This document shows, one piece after another, positions 16,535 through 25,150 of a DNA stretch of 64,000 nt. Each line of letters begins with the position of its first letter. Within the stretch, counting starts at the first letter, position 1. The stretch is from Mycobacterium sp. HUMS_12744610 (GTDB lineage Bacteria > Actinomycetota > Actinomycetes > Mycobacteriales > Mycobacteriaceae): NCBI RefSeq assembly GCF_041206865.1, contig NZ_JBGEDP010000001.1, positions 5,270,001 to 5,334,000 on the forward strand, written 5' to 3'. The notes beneath the pieces were generated by a model that did no database searches, was not told the DNA's origin, and was given only the letters and a program-made list of their open reading frames with translations. Made by a program: the position numbers and the translations under genes.

Positions 16535-17095
16535 TCACGACCCTGACACGGCCGACGGCGCCCCCTCGGGGCCGGCCGCGGGCCTGGTCTCGGGGCGCCG
16601 GTCCAGCCGTTTGTCCAGCACCGCCAGACCGATCAGCAGCGCCGTCGCGACCAGCCAGCCGACCACCGCGATGGAACCCGCCGGGATGATCGCCAGCCCG
16701 GCGTTACGGTGCTGCACCCGGACCAGGTTCGGGTCGTTCTTGTTGTATTCGACGTAGATGCGCATGCCCGTCGACAACTCGGACGGGTACAGCACACCGA
16801 GCTCGGGCCGGTAGGTGACCCGCTCGGGGGTGACGAACTCGATCGTTGAGCGCCGCGGCCCGGCGCTGAGCACCTCGGCCTGCGCCACCCCCATGTTGTG
16901 CCGGATCGCCAGGTCGTCGCGCCAGGCGCCGGCCACCAACAGCACCGACTGCAGCGTGACCAGACCGGCCACGATCAGCACCGCGATCCGCGCCCACCGC
17001 AGCACGAAGCGCGTCCGGGTCTTCGGCGGTTCGTCGCTGCGGCCGTGGATCAGGATGCGCAGCACCGCCTTCACCGAGGTCAGGGTGTCCGGCAT
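16535..17095 (-). CDS. two-TM membrane protein (Rv0556-like)
   Basis: 186 aa. TM1 is around residues 30-52 (ALIVAGLVTLQSVLLVAGAW region), followed by an extracytoplasmic beta-rich domain of about 80 residues (STIEFVTPERVTYRPELG and following), then TM2 (IIPAGSIAVVGWLVATALLI). The shape resembles DUF3592 proteins, function unknown. The start is 10 nt after the menD stop, so co-transcription is nearly certain. Confidence 0.85.
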   Translation of the reverse strand: MPDTLTSVKAVLRILIHGRSDEPPKTRTRFVLRWARIAVLIVAGLVTLQSVLLVAGAWRDDLAIRHNMGVAQAEVLSAGPRRSTIEFVTPERVTYRPELGVLYPSELSTGMRIYVEYNKNDPNLVRVQHRNAGLAIIPAGSIAVVGWLVATALLIGLAVLDKRLDRRPETRPAAGPEGAPSAVSGS

Positions 17096-17105
17096 CGCAC
17101 CGGGC

Positions 17106-18728
17106 TCACAGCGCGGCCTTGATGGCCGCGTGCAGTTGACGCAGCGAGGACCGGTCCGCCTTGACCTCGAGCACGCGCATGCCCGCCGCGGGCTCGTCGA
17201 GGGCCGCGTCGAGCTCGCCGACCTCGATCTGGCGGCTCTCGACGTGGTAAGCCCGGCACAGTGCGCCCACGTCGACGTCGTGCGGGGTGCCGAACACCCG
17301 CGACGACACGTCGGAGAACCTGGGGTCGCCCTGCTCGAGCAGCTCGAAGATGCCGCCCCCGTTGTCGTTGGACACCACGATGGTCAGGCGCTGCGGTGTC
17401 GGCTCGGTGGGCCCGATCAGCAGCCCGGAGCTGTCGTGGACGAAGGTGAGGTCGCCGATAAGGGCGATCGTGCGCCCCTCGAATGCCAAAGCTGCCCCGA
17501 CCGCGGTGGAGACGGTGCCGTCGATGCCGGCGACCCCGCGGTTGGAGCGCACCCGGATGCCGCGCGGGTGCAGCCCGACGAGGGCCGCATCGCGGACCGG
17601 GTTGGAGGCGCCGAGCACCAGCTGGTCGCCCGGCCGCAGCGCGTCGGCCACCGCGGCGGCCACGTGCAGGCCGGTGGTGAGCGGGTGTATCTCGAGCTGA
17701 CCGCGCACGGCCTGGTTCGCGTGCCGGTTCACCTCCGCGCAGCGCCGCAGCCACGCCGGGTGCGGCGCCCCGGTGGTGACCGCCCGGGTGCCGGTGGCCT
17801 GCGAGTTGCCGGACACGTCCGGCCAGCGCGGCCCGGTGGTCAGCGCGTACACCGGCACCTGCGGGTCGGCCAGCAGGGCCGACACCGGCCGGTGCAGGGT
17901 CGGGCGGCCGAGCATGATCACCTGCTTGGGGCGCAGCAGCGGCAGCGCCAGCGGGTGCAACGGATTGGCGGCCGGTGGGGCGGTCGGCTCGGCAACGGTC
18001 GGCAACCGGTCCAGGTTGGGATGGGCGCCCGCGCCGTGCCCGGCGATGACGACCGTGTCGGGTGACAGGTCGATGTCCAGCGGCTGGTCGAACGTCACCG
18101 GCGGCGTGTAGGTCCACGGCTTCCCGCCGGGCCGGCCCGGCGGGGTCACCGGCTGGGGTTCGGCGTCGGGCACCAGGGGCTCGCGCAGCGGGATGTCGAA
18201 CTGCACGGGCCCGGCATTGGCGGTGCGTGACCCGGTGGCCGCGGCCAGCACCCGGCAGGTGGCCGAGCGCCAGGTGGCGTTGAGCGCGTCCAGCCGCTCG
18301 GGCGCGTCCTCGGCCAGGCCCAGGCTGATGGTGGCGCGCACCTGGGTGCCGAAGTAGCCCAGCTGCTCCATGGTCTGGTTGGCCCCGGTGCCCAGCAGTT
18401 CGTAGGGCCGGTTGGCCGAGAGCACGATCAGCGGCACCCGGGCGTAGTTGGCCTCGACCACCGCCGGGCCCAGGTTCGCGACGGCGGTGCCCGACGTCAT
18501 GGCGACGCACACCGGCGCGCCGGCGGCGATCGCCAGGCCGATGGCCAGATAGCCGGCCGTACGTTCGTCGATGCGGACGTGCAACCGGACCCGGCCGGCC
18601 CGGTCGGCGTCCTGCAGGGCGAACGCCAGCGGGGCGTTGCGCGACCCGGGGCACAGCACGACATCGCGCACGCCGCCGCGGATCAGCTCGTCAACGACGA
18701 CACGGGCCTGGGTCGTCGAGGGGTTCAC
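17106..18728 (-). CDS. menD: SEPHCHC synthase
   Basis: 540-aa thiamine-diphosphate enzyme joining isochorismate and 2-oxoglutarate in the first committed step of menaquinone synthesis (Rv0555). Seen: N-terminal [20 protein letters not shown] and [15 protein letters not shown] (conserved Glu for ThDP activation), a central domain, and C-terminal [12 protein letters not shown] with [11 protein letters not shown], the ThDP/Mg2+ binding region. GTG/ATG at 18728 gives the family start [10 protein letters not shown]. It lies 32 nt after bpoC and 10 nt before the Rv0556-like gene. Confidence 0.96.
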   Translation of the reverse strand: MNPSTTQARVVVDELIRGGVRDVVLCPGSRNAPLAFALQDADRAGRVRLHVRIDERTAGYLAIGLAIAAGAPVCVAMTSGTAVANLGPAVVEANYARVPLIVLSANRPYELLGTGANQTMEQLGYFGTQVRATISLGLAEDAPERLDALNATWRSATCRVLAAATGSRTANAGPVQFDIPLREPLVPDAEPQPVTPPGRPGGKPWTYTPPVTFDQPLDIDLSPDTVVIAGHGAGAHPNLDRLPTVAEPTAPPAANPLHPLALPLLRPKQVIMLGRPTLHRPVSALLADPQVPVYALTTGPRWPDVSGNSQATGTRAVTTGAPHPAWLRRCAEVNRHANQAVRGQLEIHPLTTGLHVAAAVADALRPGDQLVLGASNPVRDAALVGLHPRGIRVRSNRGVAGIDGTVSTAVGAALAFEGRTIALIGDLTFVHDSSGLLIGPTEPTPQRLTIVVSNDNGGGIFELLEQGDPRFSDVSSRVFGTPHDVDVGALCRAYHVESRQIEVGELDAALDEPAAGMRVLEVKADRSSLRQLHAAIKAAL

Positions 18729-18760
18729 TCTTACAGGGTGTCACACCGGCGCAGGCGCGC

Positions 18761-19549
18761 TCAGACCTTGACGCCGGCGAAGAACTGCAGCGCCGCGGAG
18801 TTGACGGCCTGCGGCCGCTCCAGGAAGCCGAGGTGGCCGGCGTCGGGGACCTGCAGGTACCGGCCGTTGGGCAGCGCGTCGGCCACCTCGCGGCCCAGAT
18901 AGGGCGGGGTGACCACGTCGTCGGCGAAGCCGATGACCAGCACCGGGGCGGCGATGCTGCGGTACGCGGGCAGCCGGTTGGTCTGCGGGGAGACGTCCAG
19001 CTGGCAGCGCAGTCCCGGGGTCTGCTTGATCGGCCAGGTGGAGAACATCGCGATCCAGTCGGCCACGGCCTCGTCGTCGTTGATCGTCTTGCGGGAGAAG
19101 CTCTCCAGCAAACGTGAGCGCGCGTCGTAGGAGGGCGGCAGCTGGGCCCCCGACTCGTACAGCTCGATCTCGGCGTCGTGAAAGAACTGGCGGGCATGGT
19201 CGAGGCGGCCGCGGGTGGCCATCAGCACGGCGGAGCTGACCAGTTCGGGCCGGACCACCATCAACTCCTGGGCGATGAACGAGCCCATCGATACCCCGAC
19301 GATGCGCGCAGGCGCGGCGTCCAGCGACTCGATCAGCGCGGCGGTGTCGGCGACCATGGTCTGGGTGGTGAACCCCTCGGCGTTCTCGGTGGCGCCGATC
19401 CCGCGGTTGTCGAAGGTGATGACCCGGTAGCCCGCTTCCAGAAACGCCGGCACCTGATGCGGCAGCCAGGTGCGCCCGGGGCCGCCACGGCCGGAGATGA
19501 AGACGACGGCTTCCCCGGAGCCGCGGTCGTCGTAAGCCAGGTTGATCAC
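18761..19549 (-). CDS. bpoC: alpha/beta hydrolase BpoC (possible MenH-like role)
   Basis: 262 aa, the counterpart of Rv0554, once annotated as a peroxidase. A hydrolase triad is visible: S87 in GVSMGS, D211 in FADDVVTPP, H239 in DAGHLGF. The oxyanion-loop GRGGPGRTW and FDNRG are also typical of alpha/beta hydrolases. Its position between menC and menD is that expected of a MenH (SHCHC synthase), which has been proposed for the family; residues alone do not settle substrate. Confidence 0.88.
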   Translation of the reverse strand: MINLAYDDRGSGEAVVFISGRGGPGRTWLPHQVPAFLEAGYRVITFDNRGIGATENAEGFTTQTMVADTAALIESLDAAPARIVGVSMGSFIAQELMVVRPELVSSAVLMATRGRLDHARQFFHDAEIELYESGAQLPPSYDARSRLLESFSRKTINDDEAVADWIAMFSTWPIKQTPGLRCQLDVSPQTNRLPAYRSIAAPVLVIGFADDVVTPPYLGREVADALPNGRYLQVPDAGHLGFLERPQAVNSAALQFFAGVKV

Positions 19550-19588
19550 CCGACCGACGGTACAGGTGCCTGGGTGCGCGCCCGTCCG

Positions 19589-20122
19589 CTACACCGAGGG
19601 TCCGGCCACGAGATGCCACCACGGGACGCGGCGGGCTATCGGGATGTCCAGCGCCAGGCGACGGTCGAGCCCGTGCTCGAGTTTCACCAGCAGGGCCAGG
19701 AAGACGAGCACGTAGATGATCGACGTCCCGACGTCGGTCGCGCCCGCGGTGGCGGTGTACGGCCCGCCGAACCCCTCGGCCGTCGACCAGATGCTCAGGC
19801 TGTAGAGCGCGCCGCCAAGGTAGACCGCACGGCGGGCGAGCCCGGTCAGCAGCAGGACCGCGATCGTCGTCTCGGTCAGCGCGACGAGGTCGACCCACAG
19901 GCCGGGTGCGGGTCGCATCAGATGGATCCAGACGTCGAACCATGGCCTTAGCCACTGCGCCTGACCCTGCGCGGTGGCGACCATGCTCGGCAGCATGGTG
20001 GCGCGGAACCCGGGCTGCCATTTCAGCCAGGCGTCGATCGCCCAGGCCACCCCGAACGCGATGCGCAGTGCGGTGGCCCCTGTCTCGGTGCGGGTGTTCC
20101 CCGCCGCGTTTTCCACGGCCAT
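19589..20122 (-). CDS. DoxX-like membrane protein in the men operon
   Basis: 177 aa with four likely TM segments (ALRIAFGVAWAIDAWLKW, LVALTETTIAVLLLTGLA, a short central one, SIIYVLVFLALLVKL). The pattern R-x-x-x-G-x-x-W-x-x-D-A-x-x-K-W and the ETxIAxxLLxG motif recall the DoxX/DoxD family of quinone-associated membrane proteins. Its ATG overlaps the menC stop (TGATG), so it is translationally coupled to menC. No gene is at this place in M. tuberculosis as I recall. A role near the quinone pool is inference from context. Confidence 0.75.
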   Translation of the reverse strand: MAVENAAGNTRTETGATALRIAFGVAWAIDAWLKWQPGFRATMLPSMVATAQGQAQWLRPWFDVWIHLMRPAPGLWVDLVALTETTIAVLLLTGLARRAVYLGGALYSLSIWSTAEGFGGPYTATAGATDVGTSIIYVLVFLALLVKLEHGLDRRLALDIPIARRVPWWHLVAGPSV

Positions 20123-21102
20123 CACGCTACCGATCCGTCGAGCAGCCGGAAACAGGCTTCGACCCGCTCGGCCCACCACCGCCGCCGCTCGCCCGGCGCG
20201 GCCAGCGCCCGCAGCCGCGCCGGGTCCGGCGCGACCGGTCCGACGGGCAGGAAGCCGTCGACGGCGGGGGCGACGTCGGCCACGTCCTCGACGAACAGCC
20301 CGCCGGTGCCCAGCCCGCAGGCGTGGCCCAGGTGCGGCAACGCCGCCGCCGCGGTCAGGCCGTGGCTGATGCCCACCGCCGAATCGAGCGCGCTGGAGAC
20401 CACGACCGGGACGTCGATCTGCGCGGCGATGTCCAGCAGCGCCGAGATCCCGCCCAGCGGCGCGACTTTGAGCACGGCGATGTCGGCGGCGCCGGCGCGA
20501 ACCACGGCCAGCGGGTCGTCGGCCTTGCGGATGCTCTCGTCGGCGGCGATCGGCACGCGTGGCATGTCCGGCCGGCGGCGCAGCGCCGCGAGTTCGTCGA
20601 CCGTGGCGCAGGGTTGTTCGAGGTATTCCAGCGGGCCGTCGGCGCTCAGCGCGGCCGCGGCCGCGGCGGCCTGCTCGACGGTCCAGCCGCCGTTGGCGTC
20701 CACGCGCACCGTCGGCACCAGTTCGCGCACCGCGTTGACGCGGGCGACGTCGTCGGCCAGCGTCTGCCCGGGCTCGGCGACCTTCACCTTGGCCGTGCGC
20801 GCGCCGGGGAACCGGGCCAGCACGCCGGGCACCTCTTCCGGCCCGACGGCCGGCACGGTGGCGTTGATCGGCACGCGGTCGCGCCGCAGCGGCGGCGGCT
20901 CGCGGTAGGCGGCCTCGATGCCGGCAGCGAGCCAGTGCGCGGCCTCCGGCGGCTCGTATTCGGGGAACGCCCCGAACTCGCCCCACCCGGTGGGGCCCTC
21001 GATCAGCGCGACCTCGCGGGTGGTGATGCCGCGGAACCTGACCCGCATCGGCAGCGCGACGACGTGCAGCCGGTCCAGCAGGTCCGCCAGCGGTGGCCTC
21101 AC
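20122..21102 (-). CDS. menC: o-succinylbenzoate synthase
   Basis: 326-aa enolase-superfamily enzyme dehydrating SHCHC to o-succinylbenzoate (Rv0553). Visible catalytic set: TAKVKVAEPG (KxK), VRVDANGGW (metal Asp), EYLEQP (metal Glu), AADESI (metal Asp) and VLKVAPLGG (second base Lys). GTG 21102 overlaps the amidohydrolase stop (GTGA), and the protein from there matches the family length. Its stop overlaps the DoxX-like start, so amidohydrolase, menC and doxX form a coupled set. Confidence 0.95.
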   Translation of the reverse strand: MRPPLADLLDRLHVVALPMRVRFRGITTREVALIEGPTGWGEFGAFPEYEPPEAAHWLAAGIEAAYREPPPLRRDRVPINATVPAVGPEEVPGVLARFPGARTAKVKVAEPGQTLADDVARVNAVRELVPTVRVDANGGWTVEQAAAAAAALSADGPLEYLEQPCATVDELAALRRRPDMPRVPIAADESIRKADDPLAVVRAGAADIAVLKVAPLGGISALLDIAAQIDVPVVVSSALDSAVGISHGLTAAAALPHLGHACGLGTGGLFVEDVADVAPAVDGFLPVGPVAPDPARLRALAAPGERRRWWAERVEACFRLLDGSVA

Positions 21103-22700
21103 CGGCCGTGCACCCGGCGGCCCGCCAGGTACGTCGCGCGCACCTCCAGGTCGGCGATCCGCTCGGGCGGCACGGTGCGGGGGTCGGCCGACAGCACCAC
21201 CAGGTCCGCATACTTGCCGACCTCGAGCGAGCCGATCGCGTCGTCGGCGAACAGCTGCCAGGCGGCGTCGAGGGTCTGCGCGCGGATGGCCTGCTCGACG
21301 GTGAGGCACTCCTGCGGCCCCAGCACCCGGCCGGAGGGCGCGGTGCGGGTCACGGCCACGCTGATGTTGCGCAGCGGCTCCTCGGGGGTGACCGGCGGGT
21401 CGTTGTGCAGCGAGATGCGCATGCCGGTGGCCACCGCGGAACCCGCAGGCATCCAACGGGATCCGCGCTCCTCGCCGAACAGGCCGTCGACGATGACGTC
21501 GCCCCAGTAGTGGATCTGGTCGACGAAGATGCTGCAGGTGACCCCGAGCTCGGCTGCCTTTTGCAGCTGTTCGGGGCGGATGGCGCCGACGTGTTCCAGG
21601 CGCAGCCGGTGGTCGGAACGAGGCCAGCGCCGCAATGCTTCTTCGTAGACGTCGAGGATGGTGTCCACGCCGGCGTCGCCCTGGACATGGCAGGCCATCT
21701 GCCAGCCCAGCGGGAAGTAGGCGCCGACGATCTCGGCGAGCTGCTCGCGCGTGTAGTTGGCGTGCCCGCACGAACCGGCCGCACCGATGCTGCGGGTGGC
21801 GGCGGTGTCCAGGTAGGGGAAGCTCAGCGCGATGTTGCCGATCCACGGCGAGCCGTCCACCCAGATCTTGATGCCGACCTGGCGCACCAGGTCGTCGCCT
21901 TGGCCGGGCGTCGCCGCGGTGGACATCTGCGGGTTGGAGATCTCGTAGGTGCGCAGCCGCACCGTCAGCTCGTCGTGCAACTGGGCGAGCAGCGGCGCGA
22001 ACGCGGGGTCGAACGCCATGTCCGAGCAGGTGGTCAGCCCGGCGCGGTTGAGCCGCGCGCATTCGTCGCGCAGCATCTGCGGGTAGCTCTCGGGCTCGAT
22101 CGCCCCGGCCAGCAGCGGGAACACCGCGCCGATCTCCTCGGCGCTGCCGTCGAGTTCGCCGTCGGCGCCGCGGCCGTAACGGGCGCCCTTCGGGTCGGGG
22201 GTGTCGCGGGTGAGCCCGGCGTGCCTGGCCGCCGCCGAGTTGAAATAGGCCTTGTGCCCGGAGTTGTGGACGATCACCAGCGGCCCGTCGGGCGCCGTGT
22301 CGTCGAGCCAGGCCGCCGTCGGCCCGGGCAGGCCGGGCTGCAGCAGCGGATCCCAGCCGCTCAGGTAGGCGCCGGCCGCGCCCCTGGCGGCCGTCTCGCG
22401 GCGGACCGCGGCGACGACGTCGTCGGCATCGCGGACCGTCACCGGCCGGATGTCGACGATCCGGTCCGACAGGGCCAGGGCCTCCATCAGCGGATGCCCA
22501 TGTGCCTCAACGAATCCCGGCATGACGCAGCCGTCACCGACATCGACGGTCTCGGTGCCGGCGCCGATGAGACCGGCCACCTCGGAGCGGGTCCCGACGG
22601 CGACGATCCGGCCGTCGGCGACGGCGAGCGCCTCGGCCGTCGGACGCTTTTCGTCGACGGTCAGTACGGTTCCGGTGAAGACCAGATCAGCGTGCGCCAT
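21099..22700 (-). CDS. metal-dependent amidohydrolase (Rv0552-like)
   Basis: 533 aa, amidohydrolase superfamily, YtcJ-like subgroup. It starts MAHADLVFTGTVLTVDEKRP (beta-sandwich). The metal motif is G-F-V-E-A-H-G-H-P near residue 60; RLRLEHVGAI supplies a His, and SLHNDPPVTPEEPLRNISVAV the distal Asp/His region. It ends DLVVLSADPRTVPPERI...VHGR. It hydrolyses an unknown amide or ester. First gene of the leftward menC-bpoC-menD series, divergent from fadD8 across 117 nt that carry a KstR-type site. Confidence 0.9.
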   Translation of the reverse strand: MAHADLVFTGTVLTVDEKRPTAEALAVADGRIVAVGTRSEVAGLIGAGTETVDVGDGCVMPGFVEAHGHPLMEALALSDRIVDIRPVTVRDADDVVAAVRRETAARGAAGAYLSGWDPLLQPGLPGPTAAWLDDTAPDGPLVIVHNSGHKAYFNSAAARHAGLTRDTPDPKGARYGRGADGELDGSAEEIGAVFPLLAGAIEPESYPQMLRDECARLNRAGLTTCSDMAFDPAFAPLLAQLHDELTVRLRTYEISNPQMSTAATPGQGDDLVRQVGIKIWVDGSPWIGNIALSFPYLDTAATRSIGAAGSCGHANYTREQLAEIVGAYFPLGWQMACHVQGDAGVDTILDVYEEALRRWPRSDHRLRLEHVGAIRPEQLQKAAELGVTCSIFVDQIHYWGDVIVDGLFGEERGSRWMPAGSAVATGMRISLHNDPPVTPEEPLRNISVAVTRTAPSGRVLGPQECLTVEQAIRAQTLDAAWQLFADDAIGSLEVGKYADLVVLSADPRTVPPERIADLEVRATYLAGRRVHGR

Positions 22701-22742
22701 GTGCAGGAATCGTAGTGCCGCGAGGGTGTGGCTGACCGGAAT

Positions 22743-22756
22743 TGCAACACGTTCTA
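22743..22756. promoter_or_regulatory. KstR-type operator upstream of fadD8
   Basis: TGCAACACGTTCTA is a full match to TNNAACNNGTTNNA. It lies between the divergent amidohydrolase and fadD8 genes, 61 nt before the preferred fadD8 start and 10 nt before the upstream ATG. It suggests control by cholesterol, supporting a steroid or fatty-acid role for FadD8. Confidence 0.6.
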
Positions 22757-22817
22757 GTCTTGGCCCATGAGTCGCGTCGACGACGATGCAGAGCGAGCGA
22801 TGAGGAGGAGCGACGCC

Positions 22818-24419
22818 ATGAGTGACGATCTGCTACGCCATCCCATTCATTCCGGACACCTCACCGTCGGTGCGCTCAAGCGCAACAAGGACAAACCGGT
22901 GCTGCATCTCGGCGACACCACGCTGACCGGTGGACAGCTCGCCGAGCGCATCAGCCAGTACATCCAGGCGTTCGAGGCGCTCGGTGCGGGCACCGGCGCG
23001 ACCGTCGGGCTGTTATCGCTGAACCGGCCCGAGGTGCTGATGATCATCGGCGCCGGCCAGACGCAGGGTTACCGGCGTGTGGCCCTGCATCCGCTGGGCT
23101 CCCTGGACGACCACGCCTACGTGCTGGGTGACGCGGGCGTGACGTCGCTGATCATCGACCCCAACCCGATGTTCGTCGAGCGGGCGCTGGGCCTGCTGGA
23201 GAAGGTTCCCGGCCTCAAGCAGATCCTGACCATCGGCCCGGTCCCCGAAGCTCTCGGCGACTCCGCAGTAGACCTGGTGGCCGAAGCCGCGAAGTATCCG
23301 CCGAAGCCGTTGGTGGCGGCCGACCTTCCGCCCGACCACATCGGCGGGATGGCCTACACCGGCGGCACCACCGGCAAGCCCAAGGGGGTGCTGGGCACCG
23401 CGCAGTCGATCACCACGATGACCACGATCCAGCTCGCCGAGTGGGAGTGGCCGGAGAACCCGCGCTTTTTGATGTGCACCCCGCTGTCGCACGCCGGGGC
23501 GGCGTTCTTCGTGCCGACGATCATCAAGGGCGGCGAGCTGGTTGTGCTGACCAAGTTCGACCCGGCCGAGGTGCTGCGGGTGATCGAGGAGCAGAAGATC
23601 ACCGCGACGATGCTGGTGCCGTCGATGATCTACGCGCTGATGGACCACCCCGACTCGCACACCCGCGACCTGTCCTCGCTGGAGACGGTCTACTACGGCG
23701 CCTCGGCGATGAACCCGGTGCGGCTGGCCGAGGCCATCCGCCGCTTCGGACCGATCTTCGCCCAGTACTACGGGCAGTCCGAAGCCCCGATGGTGATCTC
23801 CTATCTGGCCAAGAAGGACCACGACGAGAAGCGGCTCACCTCCTGCGGGCGGCCCACCCTGTTCGCCCGCACGGCGCTGCTGGACGCCGACGGCAACCCG
23901 GTGCCCCAGGGCGAGGTCGGCGAGATCTGCGTGTCCGGGCCGCTGCTTTCCGGCGGGTACTGGAACCTGCCGGAGGAGACGGCCAAGACGTTCAAGGACG
24001 GCTGGCTGCACACCGGTGACATGGCCCGCGAGGACTCCGACGGCTTCTGGTTCATCGTCGACCGGGTCAAGGACATGATCGTCACCGGCGGGTTCAACGT
24101 GTTCCCGCGCGAGGTCGAGGACGTCGTCGCCGAACACCCGGCCGTTGCGCAGGTGTGCGTGATCGGCACGCCGGACGAGAAGTGGGGCGAAGCCGTCACC
24201 GCGGTGATCGTGCTGCGGCCCGACCATCCGTCCGACGAGGAGTCGGTGGCGCGGGTGACCGTCGAGATCCAGTCCGCGGTCAAGGAGCGCAAGGGCTCGG
24301 TGCAGTCGCCCAAGCAGGTGATCGTCGTCGAGTCGGTACCGGTGACCGCGCTGGGCAAGCCGGACAAGAAGGCCGTGCGGGCCCGGTTCTGGGAGGGCGC
24401 GGACCGCGCGGTCGGCTAG
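22818..24419 (+). CDS. fadD8: acyl-CoA synthetase / fatty-acid-CoA ligase
   Basis: 533-aa ANL-superfamily ligase activating a carboxylic acid to acyl-AMP and then acyl-CoA (Rv0551c). It begins SDDLLRHPIHSGHLTVGALK. The P-loop YTGGTTGKPKG is near residue 185, YYGQSEAPM near 320, HTGDMAREDSDGFWFIVDR near 400, and the adenylation Lys in TALGKPDKKAV. ATG 22818 is preceded by GAGGAG at the right distance; the ATG at 22767 lies almost on the KstR-type site and is less likely. Substrate unknown; the operator suggests sterol-derived acids. Confidence 0.93.
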   Translation: MSDDLLRHPIHSGHLTVGALKRNKDKPVLHLGDTTLTGGQLAERISQYIQAFEALGAGTGATVGLLSLNRPEVLMIIGAGQTQGYRRVALHPLGSLDDHAYVLGDAGVTSLIIDPNPMFVERALGLLEKVPGLKQILTIGPVPEALGDSAVDLVAEAAKYPPKPLVAADLPPDHIGGMAYTGGTTGKPKGVLGTAQSITTMTTIQLAEWEWPENPRFLMCTPLSHAGAAFFVPTIIKGGELVVLTKFDPAEVLRVIEEQKITATMLVPSMIYALMDHPDSHTRDLSSLETVYYGASAMNPVRLAEAIRRFGPIFAQYYGQSEAPMVISYLAKKDHDEKRLTSCGRPTLFARTALLDADGNPVPQGEVGEICVSGPLLSGGYWNLPEETAKTFKDGWLHTGDMAREDSDGFWFIVDRVKDMIVTGGFNVFPREVEDVVAEHPAVAQVCVIGTPDEKWGEAVTAVIVLRPDHPSDEESVARVTVEIQSAVKERKGSVQSPKQVIVVESVPVTALGKPDKKAVRARFWEGADRAVG

Positions 24420-24560
24420 GAGGGCGGGGCGGCGACCCCGGCCAACGGGAGGTCCAGCATGCGGCCCGTCTGTTCGGGTGAAGCACTGGCCAAAAAGATG
24501 CCGATCAGGCTGGACATCACGTCGTCGGCGGCCACGTCGGGACGCAGGCTCCCGTCCCCG
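24416..24560 (-). pseudogene. TetR-family regulator, C-terminal remnant
   Basis: The minus strand reads SLRPDVAADDVMSSLIGIF, then LASASPEQTGRMLDL and AGVAAP, the usual end of TetR repressors (LRxDVxxxDV ... GRxLDLLLxGL). The N-terminal HTH is missing. Its stop overlaps the fadD8 stop. The rest of the 275-nt gap to the next gene (24420-24694) holds nothing else I can assign. Confidence 0.55.
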
Positions 24561-24694
24561 GCGCCGGGGCCATCACCCTGGGCGCGGACGCGGTGGCCCG
24601 CCTGGACGCCGTTCACCATTCCGGGGTCCGACCCGTGGGCGCACGGCGTCGAACCCTTCCTGGAGGCGCCGAACGCCTGACTACTGTGTCAGGC

Positions 24695-25150
24695 ATGGCA
24701 GGTGCAGAAGCCCTCGAGCCGCCCCGGTGGCTCAAGCCGGCGAACAAGGTCTTCATCGCGATGTCGCGGCTCGGGCTGAGTTTCTGCGGGGAGAGCCCGG
24801 TCGTGCTGACCGTCCCGGGCCGCAAGACCGGGGCCCCGCGTTCGACGCCGGTCACCCCGATGACGCTGGACGGCAAACGCTACGTCGTCGGCGGCTTCCC
24901 CGGCGCCGACTGGGTTCGCAACGCCCGGGCCGCGCGCGAAGCCACCCTCGAGCGTGGCCGCCGCAGCGAGCGGGTCCGGATGGTCGAGCTGCCCGCCGAG
25001 GACGCCAGACCGGTGCTGCGGGCCTTCCCCACGGAGGTGCCCACCGGTGTCGGTTTCATGAAGCGCTCCGGGTTGGTCACCGACGGGCGCCCCGAGGAGT
25101 TCGAGGCGCTGGCCGGGCGCTGCGCCGTCTTCCGGCTCGATCCGCTATGA
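24695..25150 (+). CDS. F420-dependent nitroreductase-family (FDOR/Ddn-like) protein
   Basis: 151-aa split-beta-barrel protein of the deazaflavin-dependent oxidoreductase family, to which the menaquinone reductase and drug activator Ddn belongs. Seen: VVLTVPGRKTGAPRSTPVTP (cofactor-phosphate loop), GKRYVVGGFPGADWVRNARAA, then a conserved C-terminal strand. Its stop overlaps the menB start (ATGA), so translation is probably coupled. I do not recall this gene beside menB in M. tuberculosis. A role in reducing quinones with F420H2 is a reasonable but untested guess. Confidence 0.85.
   Translation: MAGAEALEPPRWLKPANKVFIAMSRLGLSFCGESPVVLTVPGRKTGAPRSTPVTPMTLDGKRYVVGGFPGADWVRNARAAREATLERGRRSERVRMVELPAEDARPVLRAFPTEVPTGVGFMKRSGLVTDGRPEEFEALAGRCAVFRLDPL

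Noticed and set aside
23013..24227. 404-codon frame antisense to fadD8
   Set aside because: Composition dominated by His, Arg, Gly, Asp and Gln without motifs; fadD8 has all ANL motifs in the other frame.
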